Origin: Daphnia pulex
Taxonomy: Eukaryota; Arthropoda; Branchiopoda; Diplostraca; Daphniidae
Direction: 5' to 3'
Assembly: GCF_021134715.1 (NCBI RefSeq)
Contig: NC_060023.1
Coordinates: 3,782,001 to 3,846,000, forward strand
DNA: 64,000 nt
The notes beneath the pieces were generated by a model, which searched no databases, was not told the origin of the DNA, and worked only from the letters and a program-made list of their open reading frames with translations. Positions 36,620-48,600 of the stretch are shown here, piece by piece; the stretch's first letter is position 1, and every line of letters begins with the position of its first letter. The position numbers and the translations under genes are program-made.

Positions 36620-37550
36620 TTCAGGGACCTAGAAAAGATAATTTCACATCCCAACCTCATCAAATCTACCATTATCTTGATATAGTTTCATCAATTTCTT
36701 CGTCAGTCCAAATGCAAAGTCGCCTTTTAGGTGATAAAAGTCCCATGCTAGTACCCTTCCTATATTACGGCCAAGTTTGCTATGTGCAAAAACTGTAGCA
36801 TATCCGGTGGAAGCATCAATAAATTCTCTATTGGGTTTGCAAACTGCTTGAAGAATCATGGCACAGAACTTTTTCCTATTCGTATCATTGTCATTTGAGC
36901 ATAGGAATAGCATATTTTGTCTCGTAGGTGCTATCAGCACTTCCTACAAATAATAAAGAGATTGGGATAATAAAATTGTTTTCCAAGGCTTTCGTATTAA
37001 GATTTTTTTTCATAAAATAATTTACCAATTGCACTTGGGAAAGTAAGTTTTCCGCAATTTCTGATATATTCTACTTGTTCTTGCCAATTGATCAACTCTC
37101 CAGAGTTAGCGCGAAATGTTCTGCATGTCGTAAGAGATATGTAATCTGCAGTTCCTATCATGTGATAAACGGCCTTGAGAATTGACGTTAATGTTTTCTA
37201 AGTGTTTTGACACATCTACAATCCAAATCGATTGCCAATTCTTCTCAAATAGACTCCTTGTTCCCCAAAGTCTACAGAGTAAGACATAATTTTGTTTCAA
37301 CAGGAATTAACACATGACTGTTTTTTATTTATATTTAAGTAGTGACATTTTACGTGACAATTTCCAAGAATTTAAAAATACAATAGTTGAAATATGAGCT
37401 ATACAACAACTTAATAGGAAAGAAATACCTCAAAATTTATTCCCCGCATTCTAAATATGGATTGGAATAACCAGTGGCTGTCCTTTTAACAAAGCCATTT
37501 ATTGCATCACTGAAATTTCTGGTATCGTCTCGCCTTGAATAAAAAATGTG
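36620..37550 (-). pseudogene. PIF/Harbinger transposase remnant A
   Basis: Minus strand, 36940 down to 36644: LIAPTRQN, NRKKFCAMILQAVC, REFIDASTGYA, GRVLAWDFYHLKGDFAF. These correspond to the DDE_Tnp_4 core, in which a nuclease usually reads FIDVxxGYPGSxHDxxV and LLGDSAYPL; the catalytic D of GSVHD is lost here (ATVFAHSK). Upstream pieces (37300-37030, 37535-37440) read as degenerate N-terminal sequence of the same element. Inactive. Confidence 0.65.
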
Positions 37551-39045
37551 TTGTTAGGCGATAGAAGGCTTGCTGAATTCTTGACAAAATATGTCACATT
37601 CGTCAATATCCTGCTCAATCAATTCACTTACAGCCGTTAAAATCGTCACTGTACTTTGCTTAGGTGAAATCGAAATATTTGAATATAATATCAAAGAAAT
37701 CGTAAAACAATACAGTAGAAGTGTAAATTATCAAAGCTGTCTATCAAACAACGCAAGCATAACAACTGAGTCTTTGGCGAGTCAAGTAAGCAAACAGTCA
37801 AATCAGGATTAGCCTGTTTTGTATGATTCCACTGATTTCTCACTTGATGCTAACAACAAAAATATGTTAATTTGAAATTATATTTTTTTGTTTTTCCGTG
37901 TATTTTCACAATTTCAATCGCTTGGTTTTGATAAGTAACAATGTTCTTTGCTTTAAAAACATTATCTAATGATAATTGCATCTTCTTAAAGATAATAAAG
38001 AGATTCGAAACTTGTTAAAGCTCAATAGTTAAGAAATTATAACTTTCTGAACGTATTGAAGTCATTTGAGGGAATCCATAATTTTCAATAGATAACCACA
38101 GGAAACCGAAGCTTTGTCCTTTGCAATAGTTGCCCATTCAAATCCACGTAAACAGTTAAGTCATAAGATTGCTAAAGTATTTCAGGAGAAAGACAGGTTC
38201 TAGGATTGCCCTAGAATTAATTTCCCTAACAAAAAGGCTCTTTCAATAGACATAGGAGAGAACAGGGCTATTCACTGGTAGATCGGACCTGAATAGAACG
38301 TCCCGAGCCAAAACTGCAAGACATGGGAATATTTTTTGTATCAATTTCCAGTAAATGTGAGGTTCTTCTTTCCCATCAATAACTGCGAAAGTATCTATGA
38401 GCTTCAGCAACAACGGATGACAATTTTCCTTTTCTTAGATGGTAATGTGAGAAAAGAGTCTTACGATAAACATAAGAGTCCTCTATGTTGACATGAACAA
38501 CAGGAATTGAAAATGTCCCGTAGTCTTGTTTATTTCCCATTCTTTTCGTCTGATTCTCCCCCACCATTGTTTGTATTATAACAAAAAAATAGATAATCAG
38601 TTTTATTGTATTTATTATTTGTTGTTGTTGTTTCTCCCATTCGTTCATGATTTATGCAATTAAAATCGCGTTCGGATTTTTTTTTGCAGGTTACTGTACA
38701 AAAATTTCGAAAAATCAGCTGATCGAAAACTTATCCCATCGAATACCGCCTGGACAATCCCTACTGTAAACAAAAAAACCATTTTTCCCATAAGTGCTGT
38801 GTTAAAAACGGAAAAACTTTTAATAAGCGCGGAAAAAAATGGGTTTTACGGTTGATTTTTAAAACATACTAAATCTCTTCATAACTGCACCAAATTGGGG
38901 CACTTACTGAATGAAAGATTTCCTACAATTTAATATTTTTATCAATCTTTTATTTTAACCAGAAAGCATATTTAGGCCTACATGGGTAAAAAAAAATTCA
39001 AAATCACGATTTAAACATGTTCCACACAATATTTGCAATGTTTTA
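37551..39045. other. No gene identified
   Basis: AT-rich; open frames are short and without recognisable domains. Confidence 0.4.
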
Positions 39046-39203
39046 ATTATGAATTATTTAAATTTGTTCGATGTCCCTATCTTTACACTTAGGGGAGCTG
39101 TAAACGACAAGCGCGCCCCCCTCTGGGAGAAGTTTAAGGTGCGATTTTGCCTGTGTTTAAAAATTGGGATATCGAACCAATTTAAATAATTCATAACTAG
39201 GAC
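39046..39203. repeat. 158 bp foldback with arms of about 33-45 bp
   Basis: gaattatttaaatttgttcg at the left is mirrored by cgaaccaatttaaataattc at the right, with weaker pairing continuing inward. The loop is GC-richer (gcgcgcccccctctggg). Confidence 0.8.
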
Positions 39204-39620
39204 ACTAAGACCAGAAGGAGGGAATTTTTTTACAGTGGTCTTTATCTCTGACATAACTTTCAGTTTTCAGAATATAGTGATGACGCCATATCTGGCAACT
39301 CCGCACCCATTCCCCCCAAATCTAGATGTGCCCAACAGAGAAGCTCGCGCTAGAGCTGGTGATATTTATCGAATATCGCTTTTTGATATATCTCCGGGAA
39401 AAATCGGGTAGTATCGATCTATCGATTTTTCAGATAAGCAGCGTTGCCAATTTTTTTTAATCAGTTTGTAAATAAAAAATAAGTCAGAAAAAAATATGGA
39501 GATTGTAAATGAGAAACTTGTATTTTCTATGTCATTTTGTTTTTTTTCAACATCCAATGTTTAATGGAAATAGGAAACAATTCAGATAAACGATAAAAAG
39601 CAAAAAGTAATAAAAAAAAG

Positions 39621-41440
39621 TTAAGCGTTTTTGTTCAAAAAGATGAGCATATCAGCATTTTCTGGTTTCAAAGCATTGCGTTGTTTTGAAATAATAAGTC
39701 CAGCTTTGGAAAAAATTTGTTCCGATGGAACGGATATAGCAGGAATACAGAAATATCTCTTTACAATTTGAACCACAGGGAGCATTACACCACCTTTCTG
39801 TCTGTTTTTCCACCATTGAAGCGGATCAACGCCATCCAAAAGAGGCCAATCGTTGTATTCTTTGATGATAAGGATGTTATTGACTGTGCTGTTTTCGCCA
39901 CCTCTTCTCTGTTCGTTGGTTTTCCTCACAGTTTCTTTGTGGAGATTTTTGAAAATAGAGGCAGGACTGAGTGAAATTTGGCTGGGCACATTTTTGGGGA
40001 GATTTTCTCGAGTGATTCTCAAAGACTTAACCCTTCTCAGCTCTCTATCAAGGGAATTCTCCACTGCAGAACCGCTTCTTTTGAAATACGCCTTTTTGAA
40101 TCTATGAAAATGGAAAATAAATTTAGAAATTTAAGAATTGAGAACGCAAATTAAAATTGAAATTTCCATACCTAGGATCGAGATATGTTATTGTGAGTGC
40201 TTTCGATGGCACGTCTTCAACCTTCTCAAAACGAAGCTTTAACTTTTCCTCCAAGTCGTTTTTCAATAGTTCCAGACAAACAAAGTAAAAGTTGTCATCC
40301 TCTGAAATGGCGGATAAATAAACTTCCATGCTGCAAAGAAGAAGGTGAACCATAGGAATCACTTTTGACAAGTATGGATAACATTGGGAACTCAAATCTT
40401 TTGTCGCATCCTCAAACGGCTCTAGTATAGCGACAGCTCCCTATTTAAGAAGAAAAAATCGATTGTTTAAAAAGTTCTTGTTTTTTAAAGATTAAATTTA
40501 CTGCAATACGATTAGCAACTCTTCGTCGTCTAAAAGGAGATCGGTTCTCTTCATCAGGGATAAAACGGCTGCGATGGAATCTGATAGGATGATGATACTC
40601 CGAAGCATTATTACAGTGCTGTTCCACCTAGTCGCAACTTCTTGTTTCAATGCTGTCATGTTTAAATTTGCCATTTTCGCCATTTTTTTCAATTGTGCAT
40701 TCGCTTTGCTTGATTTTTTGAAAAAAGTTACGAGCGAACGACATCGTAACAATATCTCGTTCAGTTTGGAATTGTTTTTGAGTGAATCAGTTACAACCAA
40801 GTTCAAGGTGTGGGCAAAGCATGGAACATGCTTCCATCCTCCTAAGTTGACAGCTGCTTTCATGTTTGCTGCATTATCTGTAACGATTGCCTCGATTTTA
40901 CCTCCTAGTTTCCAATCTTTCTCAACTCCTTTAAGGAAATCGCAAAGGTTTTCACTGGTATGGGACTGTGGCATAAAAGACGTTGTCAGGACAGGAGTCA
41001 GCATTTTGAGGTGGTTGTTGATGAAATGTATCGTGACTCTGACATAAGAATCTCCAGTGATGGAGGTCCATCCGTCAGTGGTCAAAGCGACGTGATGAAC
41101 TGAATCAATTTCTGACTGCAGATTTCTTTTAGCCGTTTGTTGACCGACATGGTAATTCGATGCGAGGATCCAACACTTTGACGAGATTGATAAAATGGCT
41201 GTTGTCTACCATAGAGAGTGGGTGCATTCCACGAACTATAAAAAGAAGGACAGCTCTGTTTATTGATGCCATTTTTTCAGAACGTGCTGGATAACAGGCT
41301 AGATCTGAAATGTAAAAATAAAGTTAGGTATGGCCACTACTTCATTATTCAAATAATTTACCTGTCGATGAGCTAGAACTAACATTTGAAGTTGAACCAG
41401 CTGAAGATTTTTCTGATTCAGCTCCATCTGCAGATTTTTC
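39621..41440 (-). pseudogene. hAT (ZBED-like) transposase, nearly complete core, one frameshift
   Basis: Minus-strand exons: about 41440-41360, 41304-40510, 40440-40173 and 40101-39621. Core motifs are LTTDGWTS (first catalytic D block), VTDNAANM, CFAHTLNLVV and ATRWNST. The LDPRFK block spans the last splice junction, and the C-terminal dimerisation domain follows (LQWWKNRQ, then VPSEQIFSKAG and LIFLNKN). A frameshift near 41135 separates RGMHPLSMVDN and LDPRIELPCR from the core, and no BED zinc finger is visible upstream, so the element is probably dead though little decayed. A hAT-like cagcgttgccaa at 39440 may mark the 3' end; no partner found. Confidence 0.8.
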
Positions 41441-41629
41441 TAAACAAATTACATTTTGGGATCGTTAAAATTTAGTGACAATTGAACTTTAAAATATTAT
41501 GGCCTACCTATTGCTTCGAATGAGTCACAGTCCATGTCATCCAGCAACCTTCTGCAACCTGGCGTTTAGATTGTTTTATCTTCTTTTTTCCCAGTTTAGG
41601 CTGTATTTCAAGATAGATCTCGTTGTCTG

Positions 41630-41660
41630 CTGAGAGGGCGCGAGCCTCGCGCCCTCTCAG
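41630..41660. repeat. GC-rich perfect hairpin, 14-bp stem
   Basis: ctgagagggcgcga - gcc - tcgcgccctctcag, in an otherwise AT-rich region just upstream of the hAT exons. 41661-42455 holds nothing else identifiable. Confidence 0.9.
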
Positions 41661-42455
41661 GCTCAGTCCCTGTTTGCTTCTCTTGTAGTGGTGGTCACGT
41701 CTTCCGTGCAAAAAAGGACACGAGAGACGAGACACTATTGACAATCAGCAACTGGAAAAAGATGAAAAATTACGCATCATTTGATGGAATCTTTTTTTTT
41801 ATTAAAAAAAAGGTTCCGGCAAAGATGTTAATAATAAGTAAATAGACACATCTTCTCCATAAAAACATTAGTCTAGAAATAGGGAAAATAATGAAAAAAA
41901 GTTCATGAATAAGAATAAATAAATGTTTTTGTGAGATCTGCAGACCTCTTTGAAGTTGAAGTAGAAGACTTTGTCGCACACTTCGAGAATGAATCTTAAT
42001 TGATTCGCGAAATTTTTTTAATGGTCAGCAGATCAAATCCACGCTCTTGCATCGGCACTAAATTTTTCCTGTGTAGAAAACCCCATCAAACAATGAAACT
42101 TTTCCCGTGATCCGTTCATGAGTTAGAATTTTTTAATTTCATTTTTAATTCGCATGCCTTATTTTGTGCGCGCGGTAAGGCATAGTGTGGGTGAAAGATC
42201 CGGTGTGTTAAGTTGCTCATATTTCTAGAGATAAACGATAACTAGCAGCATCTTTACCTCCCTGTTGATAATAAATAAAAGGTTTGGGAAATCGAGAAAA
42301 TCGTCATGCAAAATTCAACTTAATAAAGTACCTGATGCCAAGTTCCAAATTGGCCATTGGGGATGAGCAAATTAACGTTGTTGCTGCCTACGAAGTCTTG
42401 AGCCATAAAAACTATTGTTCTCATCAACAAACCTGGTTGATAGTGAGCAGTTTGC

Positions 42456-44256
42456 TCAGCTTTTTTGTAAAGTCCGTTTTAATAAAATCATAAAAACTGA
42501 CTTTTTTTGTTTCTTTTCCACATAAATCTTCTGAAAATCCTTGACGATGGAGCATTCAGCAAATTCCATGTTGCTGAATCGAATTAAATCTTTGTTGACA
42601 AAGTCGTTATTGCTGATTTGTTTGATGACTTCTCCGTATATATTGTAACGAGGGCTGCCACCGCCTGTGTCAACCACTGCCCTTACGCTTTTTGTGTTTC
42701 CCCCAGTTTCGATTTTCTTTTCCTTGGTAATCAGCTGTTTCGTGTCGACCATAGTTAGGGGGACGTCTTCATCTCCCTCCCTTTTCTTACTGTTCCTACC
42801 GCCTTCTCCGGCCCCGGCTTCGCCTCATCCGACCAAATTTTGGAGAATTTCCTTCGGATGTGGCCCTCCTCCTAATTACAGTTAAAGCATATCAGTTTTC
42901 TATCATGTATCTGTTGATTCAATTCATGTAACTTTTTATATTTTCGTTTAAAATTTTCGACAGCATCAACTGCACCACTAGCCCTGTCATTCTAATTACG
43001 ATAAACATAAAAAATAGTTACAGTTATTACAAATCAACATTGCACAAAGAAAAATGTACACATACCTCAATGCTATTTGGACGTAATTTATCCATTTCAA
43101 TTGTGTTTAAACTAAAATAGAAGACTGGAATAACATTTACTCTGCTTCACCGTAATCGCAATGCGAGGCTCCACCCACAGCAGGGTTACACACTTGTGAG
43201 GACAGATATAACATATTTGCGGGTATCAAAATTCCTATAAGCCACACTGCCTAAACTTCTCGCCCACAATCCATCATGGCGCAATCTATTCATCTCTCTC
43301 TCTCTCTTGGCCAGATTGATTGAGCGCTGACAAATGACGTCTCTCAGCTTCACGCACCAAATTCAAATTCAACCTTGAATCCTGTCCAGAATCATTAATA
43401 TTTTTAAAGAAAAAATGAGGGTTTACGCTTTCTGCGAATCTAAATAACAATCGTGACTGCGTTTTCTCTTGTTGAACCAGCCATGAAAACCAAGTCATTT
43501 ACTTATTTACTACAAGACTATTGATGTAGCGCGGCAGGCAAAACTTCTTCGATAGCCCTGTCCCACAATCACAATGTGTGACTGTAGTAGACTCTCCGTA
43601 GACATAAAAACTTGTTTAATATCCATTGGGATGCTTCACTGTCTCAAGACGAAAGGAAGTTCCCACATATTTTGTCAGGAAACCAAACAAGAATGACTGA
43701 TTGTTTTTCGGGTCAAATTTCCTTGCCTATCTACAAAAAACAACAAATAAACAAACAAAGATTTAGTGATGTTAAATAGAACAACGTTCCATCCAATCCG
43801 CTGCATCCTTCTCACTTTTCCCCGAAAAAGTCGGAGGTATTTTGAATATGATGATCCCCGCCATCCCGACTGTCTGTGTGACCTCTTCTTCTTTTCAGCC
43901 AATGGATTTTTTATTGTATAGTGGTGTATTTCATCTCTTCTTGCTAAACATTTTTCGGTGTCACATTTAGCGGAGCATCGGATTTTTAAAATTTTCCGCG
44001 CATGTCACCATCAATAATGGGGCTGATTTTCCGACCTTTAGGAAAAGCAAATTTGGCAATTATTGCCAGGTCTTTCTTCTCAGCATCTTCCAGATTCTGT
44101 AACATTTCCAATAATTCCGCGATGATATTATATCTTTTCATCTGCGTAATGCGATTCGCTAAAGCGTTTCTTTTAATACACCGCGAGTCAAAGCATATGG
44201 AGGATTTAAAAATGCAAGAAAATAATCATAATCTTCCACATTTACATTCTTTTTAG
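42456..44256 (-). mobile_element. Gypsy-type retrotransposon remnant, copy 1 (gag fragments, zinc knuckle, protease)
   Basis: Minus strand. Near 44130-44000 LLEMLQNLEDAEKKDLA-type sequence in broken frames, then MAGIIIFKIPPTFSGKSEKD (about 43870) of the Gag core. Most of gag is missing, then a degraded zinc knuckle (EEGHIRRK, about 42840) and a retropepsin segment with VRAVVDTGG (about 42675), the aspartic-protease D-T-G. Multiple stops and frameshifts. It repeats sequences of copy 2 in the same order. Confidence 0.65.
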
Positions 44257-44257
44257 A

Positions 44258-45440
44258 CGCCAGAAGTAGGGGGACGTCTTCCTCTACCATCTTTTTTTAC
44301 GGTTTCTACCGCCTTCTCCAGCCACAACTTCGCCTCATCCGACCTCATTTTGGGGCATTTCCTTCGGATGTGGCCCTCCTCCTTACAGTAAAGCATATCA
44401 GTTTTCTATCTACTGATCTCGCTGGTCCCTGTGTCCCACTTTTCTGTGGTTCACCGTTCATGTTCGCCCCCGGGTTGCTACTCCCCTTTCTTGTCCTTAG
44501 CGCTAACAGCTCGCCTTGCATCTGTTGCATTACTTTCATCAGTTGTTGCAATATTGGGAGTGTTCCCTCTCCTCATGCTTTTCCTTTCCACTCCTGCTTG
44601 CTGCTAATGCCTGCAGCTGCTTCTCCTTCTCTTCAGCGATCATATTCACCACCCGGCTCCCCTGTGCCATCACTTCCGCTGCCTTGGTGTGTAGCCTCAC
44701 TGCGGTCAGAAATTCATCGCACGTCTTTGGTTGCATCACTCACACCTTCTCCATTAGGGTTTCAGTCCGTCAAATAAGTATTCTAGCTTTTTTGCCTCTG
44801 CCATTTGCGGATTCACTAACCATCATAGGTTCATAACTTCGTAAAAGTACTCTACCCTCGGCTCGTTGTTACTCTGTCGACTCTTCCGCAGCTTCGACGC
44901 CTGGTGTCTGGGATACCCCTGTTTTAGTAATTCATTCAGAAACACTGTCTGACGGAGCCACAGTGGCCGCCGCTGCCCCCGCCCGCACTGCTACCGTATC
45001 CGTCCAACCTACTGGTGGTGTTATGCATTGAAACTACTTTCGCACCGGATTGTCCATAAACATCCCAAAATTCGCGCTTTTCTCCTATTCAATTATAGTC
45101 TGCCGTTGTCTAACAACGTTCCATCCAATCCGCCGCATCCTCCTCACTTTCCCCAGAAAAAGTCCAAGGAGTTTTGAATATGATGAAACCGGCCATTCTA
45201 ACTGTCTGTGTTACCTGCGCCCCGGTCCCGTTCCCACCCCACTTGGATCCCTTGCCTCATCGCTGTCTGCAGTTTAGTACCCTTGAATGCTTTTTCTGAT
45301 ACCAGACCGACTTTCTTGGAGAATTTCATAAGAAAATGCCTAGACCGTGCGGAGTGTTGTGGATCATGGGTTTTTTACTGCTTCCAAGATCAGTGTTGTG
45401 TATTTCTTCGTAAATATGAAGATGCAAAGAAAGGAAAAAC
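44258..45440 (-). mobile_element. Gypsy-type retrotransposon remnant, copy 2 (gag)
   Basis: Minus strand. MAGFIIFK and TFSGESEEDAADWMERC (about 45200-45115), later PKTCDEFLTAVRLHTKAAEV (about 44725), and a CCHC zinc knuckle (CKEEGHIRRKCPK, about 44360) with one base lost in the second codon. Frames broken by several stops. Head-to-tail with copy 1. Confidence 0.7.
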
Positions 45441-46705
45441 CACTATGTAACAACAAATTTCAAATAAAACCTTTTATGGTCGTCTCCCATCATTGAGATC
45501 ATCAAATACTAGACTTTAACAAAATGCTGCATCTTCTCTCTCGTTGTAAGTGGCTCATGAGATAATTAGTTGTCAATATCGCGAGTCCCTAATTAGTAAT
45601 TGCTGATTACTTATGTAATATTAATTTTTTTAGGCTTTCTGTACACCAACTGCTGTCGGAAAAAAATGAGGACATGTCCCACAACAACTCAACATGATAG
45701 TTTAAGGGACACTGTGACTGTCTTGGGAAGCGTCAATTGAAAACCAAAATATCTATGATATAATAATACTGGCTCACACGTGTAAAAGCCATTCAAATAT
45801 CCCTTGCTGTGTTCAACAGGTATCTTGGACTGGTATGGGTTCGAGTCATCCCAACATGGCAACAGTTTGGAGCAGCTTTGTATTAGTTATGCAAATGAAT
45901 AGTTGCAGTACTATTTCACTAGCTAATGAAGGTAAATGTCAATTCAAGAATCTATTCTTTTTGCACCCCAACAACCTTTTCTTTAATTGAGGCAAGTCTG
46001 AATTAAATTGATTTGGATGAAAATGTTGTGGACAAACACAATCTAATCTGTTTTCCCGATGGTTCAGTTTTTTTTTGAGATTTAAACGAGGTAGACTATG
46101 TAGCTGAAGTTTAGTTGACAGTGAACATTTTATTTGAATATTTAATTTAATTTTAATTGCAGGAGTGTTATTTTAATGGTGGTTGCGATTAAAGTCAAGT
46201 GTGCATTAGAATCCAGTCTAGTTTGAACGAAAGAACTAAAGGGGGTCAAAAGCATGCCACCAACTCCTAGCACGCCTCGTTTGTCAAGACCAAAGCCCCA
46301 CCCGTCGAGTTTGCTATTAGTCAATATGTCGGCCTCGTATATTATTCTACCGACACCGTGTTGGATAGAAATCTTGAACAGATAAAAATACATTTGCCAC
46401 AATTTGTTTCTTAAGACTGTTATCTATTGCTTGCTTTCCAGGTTCCAGGAGAATGGTGTCCTGCTACCCATAGTGTCGTACACAAACTGCTGTAGGGAAG
46501 CAGGGGGGACAAGTCCCACGTAGCAACTCAAGTAAAATTATGTCAGTGAACTCTAGTCAAATTTCACACCACAATGTATTGCCATTTCATACATGAATAT
46601 GATAGCACGGTTGACGAAGACAAACTGGTGTTTGGATTTTTAAGATCAATTAGTTATTCCTCTTCTGCCATGTTATTTTGGTGCTCAGCGTTTTTTTAAA
46701 GCAGA
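45441..46705. other. No gene; contains a dispersed direct repeat
   Basis: 45636-45692 and 46474-46530 are related direct copies (about 57 bp, containing actgctgt...ggacaagtccca-like sequence). No coding assignment. Confidence 0.4.
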
Positions 46706-46709
46706 TCAA

Positions 46710-47500
46710 TTATTTCATTCCTTTTTGTATTAGACTGCAGGTTGAACCAATCATCAGAAATGCGTTTTCATCATGATCTACACCTTGTGTTATCCGGTAA
46801 CAAACCATTCTTTCTCCTCTGCTTTTTAGAAAATTGTACAAAGCACAACAACAGGAGATAATCCTGGTTGCTTTCTTTACGTGGGCGTAAATGTACCGTA
46901 GTCGCCACCATGTGTTTTTAAGGCTCCAAAAGATTGTTCGATCACTATTCGGGTTGTTGATAAAATCGTGTTGTAGTTTCTTTTGGGAAAAGTTCTTGCA
47001 AGACTTCATTTTATCGCAGGCATGACATGACGGGAGCAAGGAAAAGCAGAATCTGATAGTACATGATATTGGTCACCTGGGAAAAGGAAAGTCATATTTT
47101 CGTCAAGAAGGAGACCCAAATCGGAGCAGCGGAACACTCTGGAATCGTTAGCACTACCAGGGAAACCAGCATAAGAATAAGAAAAGGAACGATTCGGGAG
47201 ACAAACTGCTAGTAATATTAGGCCCTAATATTACTAGCAGTTTTTTTACCAAAAGAGCGTCCAGGATTTCCCTCCATTTCTGATAAACGCGCACAAATTG
47301 ACCCACTTAGATAGATTATTGGGATTGGGAAAATAGACTTGAAGAGAAAAGGTTCCCGTTTTGGGGTCAATCAGCGGATAAAATAATGTCAGTTGATCGT
47401 CGTAAGGACAAAGAGAGTCGTCCGATAGGGAAATAAAGACTTTCGCCTCCTTGTCAAAGATTTCAAATTTTCTATGTCTAATTGGACAATTTTTGTTAAC
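46710..47500 (-). pseudogene. PIF/Harbinger transposase remnant B
   Basis: Minus strand. SYAGFPGSANDSRVFR and YHVLSDSAFPCS (47190-47045) are the catalytic GS-NDSRVF and LSDSAF blocks of DDE_Tnp_4. NTWWRLRYIYAHVKKATRII and CCALYNFL (46930-46830) are the C-terminal block. Frame changes near 47030 and a 41-bp palindrome at 47203 split the gene. It is less decayed in the catalytic block than remnant A. Confidence 0.75.
47203..47243. repeat. 41-bp perfect palindrome inside Harbinger remnant B
   Basis: Arms AAACTGCTAGTAATATTAGG and its exact complement around a single C. It interrupts transposase coding sequence and contains the nonamer TAATATTAC at 47226-47234. Confidence 0.95.
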
Positions 47501-47629
47501 AATGAGTTTCGAGGCAAAACAAGGGATCTTTATTTATATCACTAGATAAAAGTAAGCAACAAGTTGGCACCCAAGAAAAAAATTTATGTTTCAAAGTTAG
47601 AATTAATTGCCTTCTTCTAGGTTCCAGGA

Positions 47630-48600
47630 TGACCAGATGTTTCAGTGGCTGACTTAGTCAAAAAATCAAAAATCGATTCTTCTGGACGGAAAGCAGTATA
47701 GTGAGCAACTGGATTCGGGCTACCGCTTCCTATTATTGCATGAACGTTTCCAAGTGAAAGAAATCCAGACCCTGACAGAGCCAGAGGAATGGCTTTTCGT
47801 TCCAGGCAAATGAAATCCGGCTAACAAGGCTACTCGGTCAAATATTGGAGAAGGGAGTCTTTCTCAACGCTGGCTAGGAGGTTTCTGTTTCAGCCAGAAT
47901 CCTTATGGCCAAAGGATCTTCCTTGAATAGCCATCTCGGAAGAGATGCGTAACTGCCGAACCTATTCAGCCCACTTCTTTACTGGCGTTTCTGACTGGTC
48001 AGACATTCCATTGTTTCAGTCCAACATTCACGAATTCCTTCAAATGAAAGGTTTCGCACGTGAGTTAGTAGAATGGTGTCAAAGAGAAAATTTTGGAGAG
48101 GAAATCTACCGCCTGAAGAGAGGAAAGGGTATTCATCCAATCTCTCATCTTTTCCAACGCAGATCGGTTATAGGACCAGACAGTCTATAACGCCTTGGCG
48201 GCCGGATGTCCGGCGCAGTGGCCCGGCAATGCAAAATTTCCATACAGCTCTATTCATCACCCGCTCACGGAACGATTAATTACTGTGCCACACGAGAACA
48301 CACATCATGCTGCTACAAACCTCTTGTTCGTGAATATTAATCAAAAATTTTGGTTTATGATAGGGAACGACACAGTAAAGAAGATACGACGAAGCTGTCT
48401 AGTGTGTATTCGAGAAAGAGCGCCGTTCCCACAAGTCAACTCATGAGAAACTTACCAACCTATCGCTTAGACTCGTACTCGCCGCCGTTCTCTCACGTCG
48501 CGGTGGAGTTCTTCTGGCCGTTGGAAACTAGCACAGGAAGGAACAGAATTTTCAAGCGATAAGGAATCGTATTCTCTTGTCTGGTGACGAAAATAATTAC
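47630..48600 (+). mobile_element. Pao/BEL pol remnant (RNase H end, integrase zinc-binding domain)
   Basis: Plus strand, several frames. WIRATASYY (47710) and an EPEEW-type segment (47790) belong to the RNase H/connection part. VPHENTHHAATNLLFVNINQ and KKIRRSCLVCIRER (48280-48420) form the HHCC zinc-binding domain of Pao integrase. TYRLDSYSPPFSHVAVEFFW (48455-48525), which leads into the integrase core with the first D replaced by E, follows. Dead copy. Confidence 0.8.

Noticed and set aside
42675..42752. Host aspartic protease gene
   Set aside because: The VDTGG segment follows a degraded zinc knuckle on the same strand, so it is retroelement protease.
44370..44836. Plus-strand open frames of 106-135 codons
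   Set aside because: Antisense to the Gypsy gag segment with the zinc knuckle and CDEFLTAVRLHT, which explains the open frame.
47226..47234. Endogenous CRESS-virus origin of replication
   Set aside because: Only the nonamer matches; it lies in the stem rather than the loop and no Rep coding sequence is nearby.
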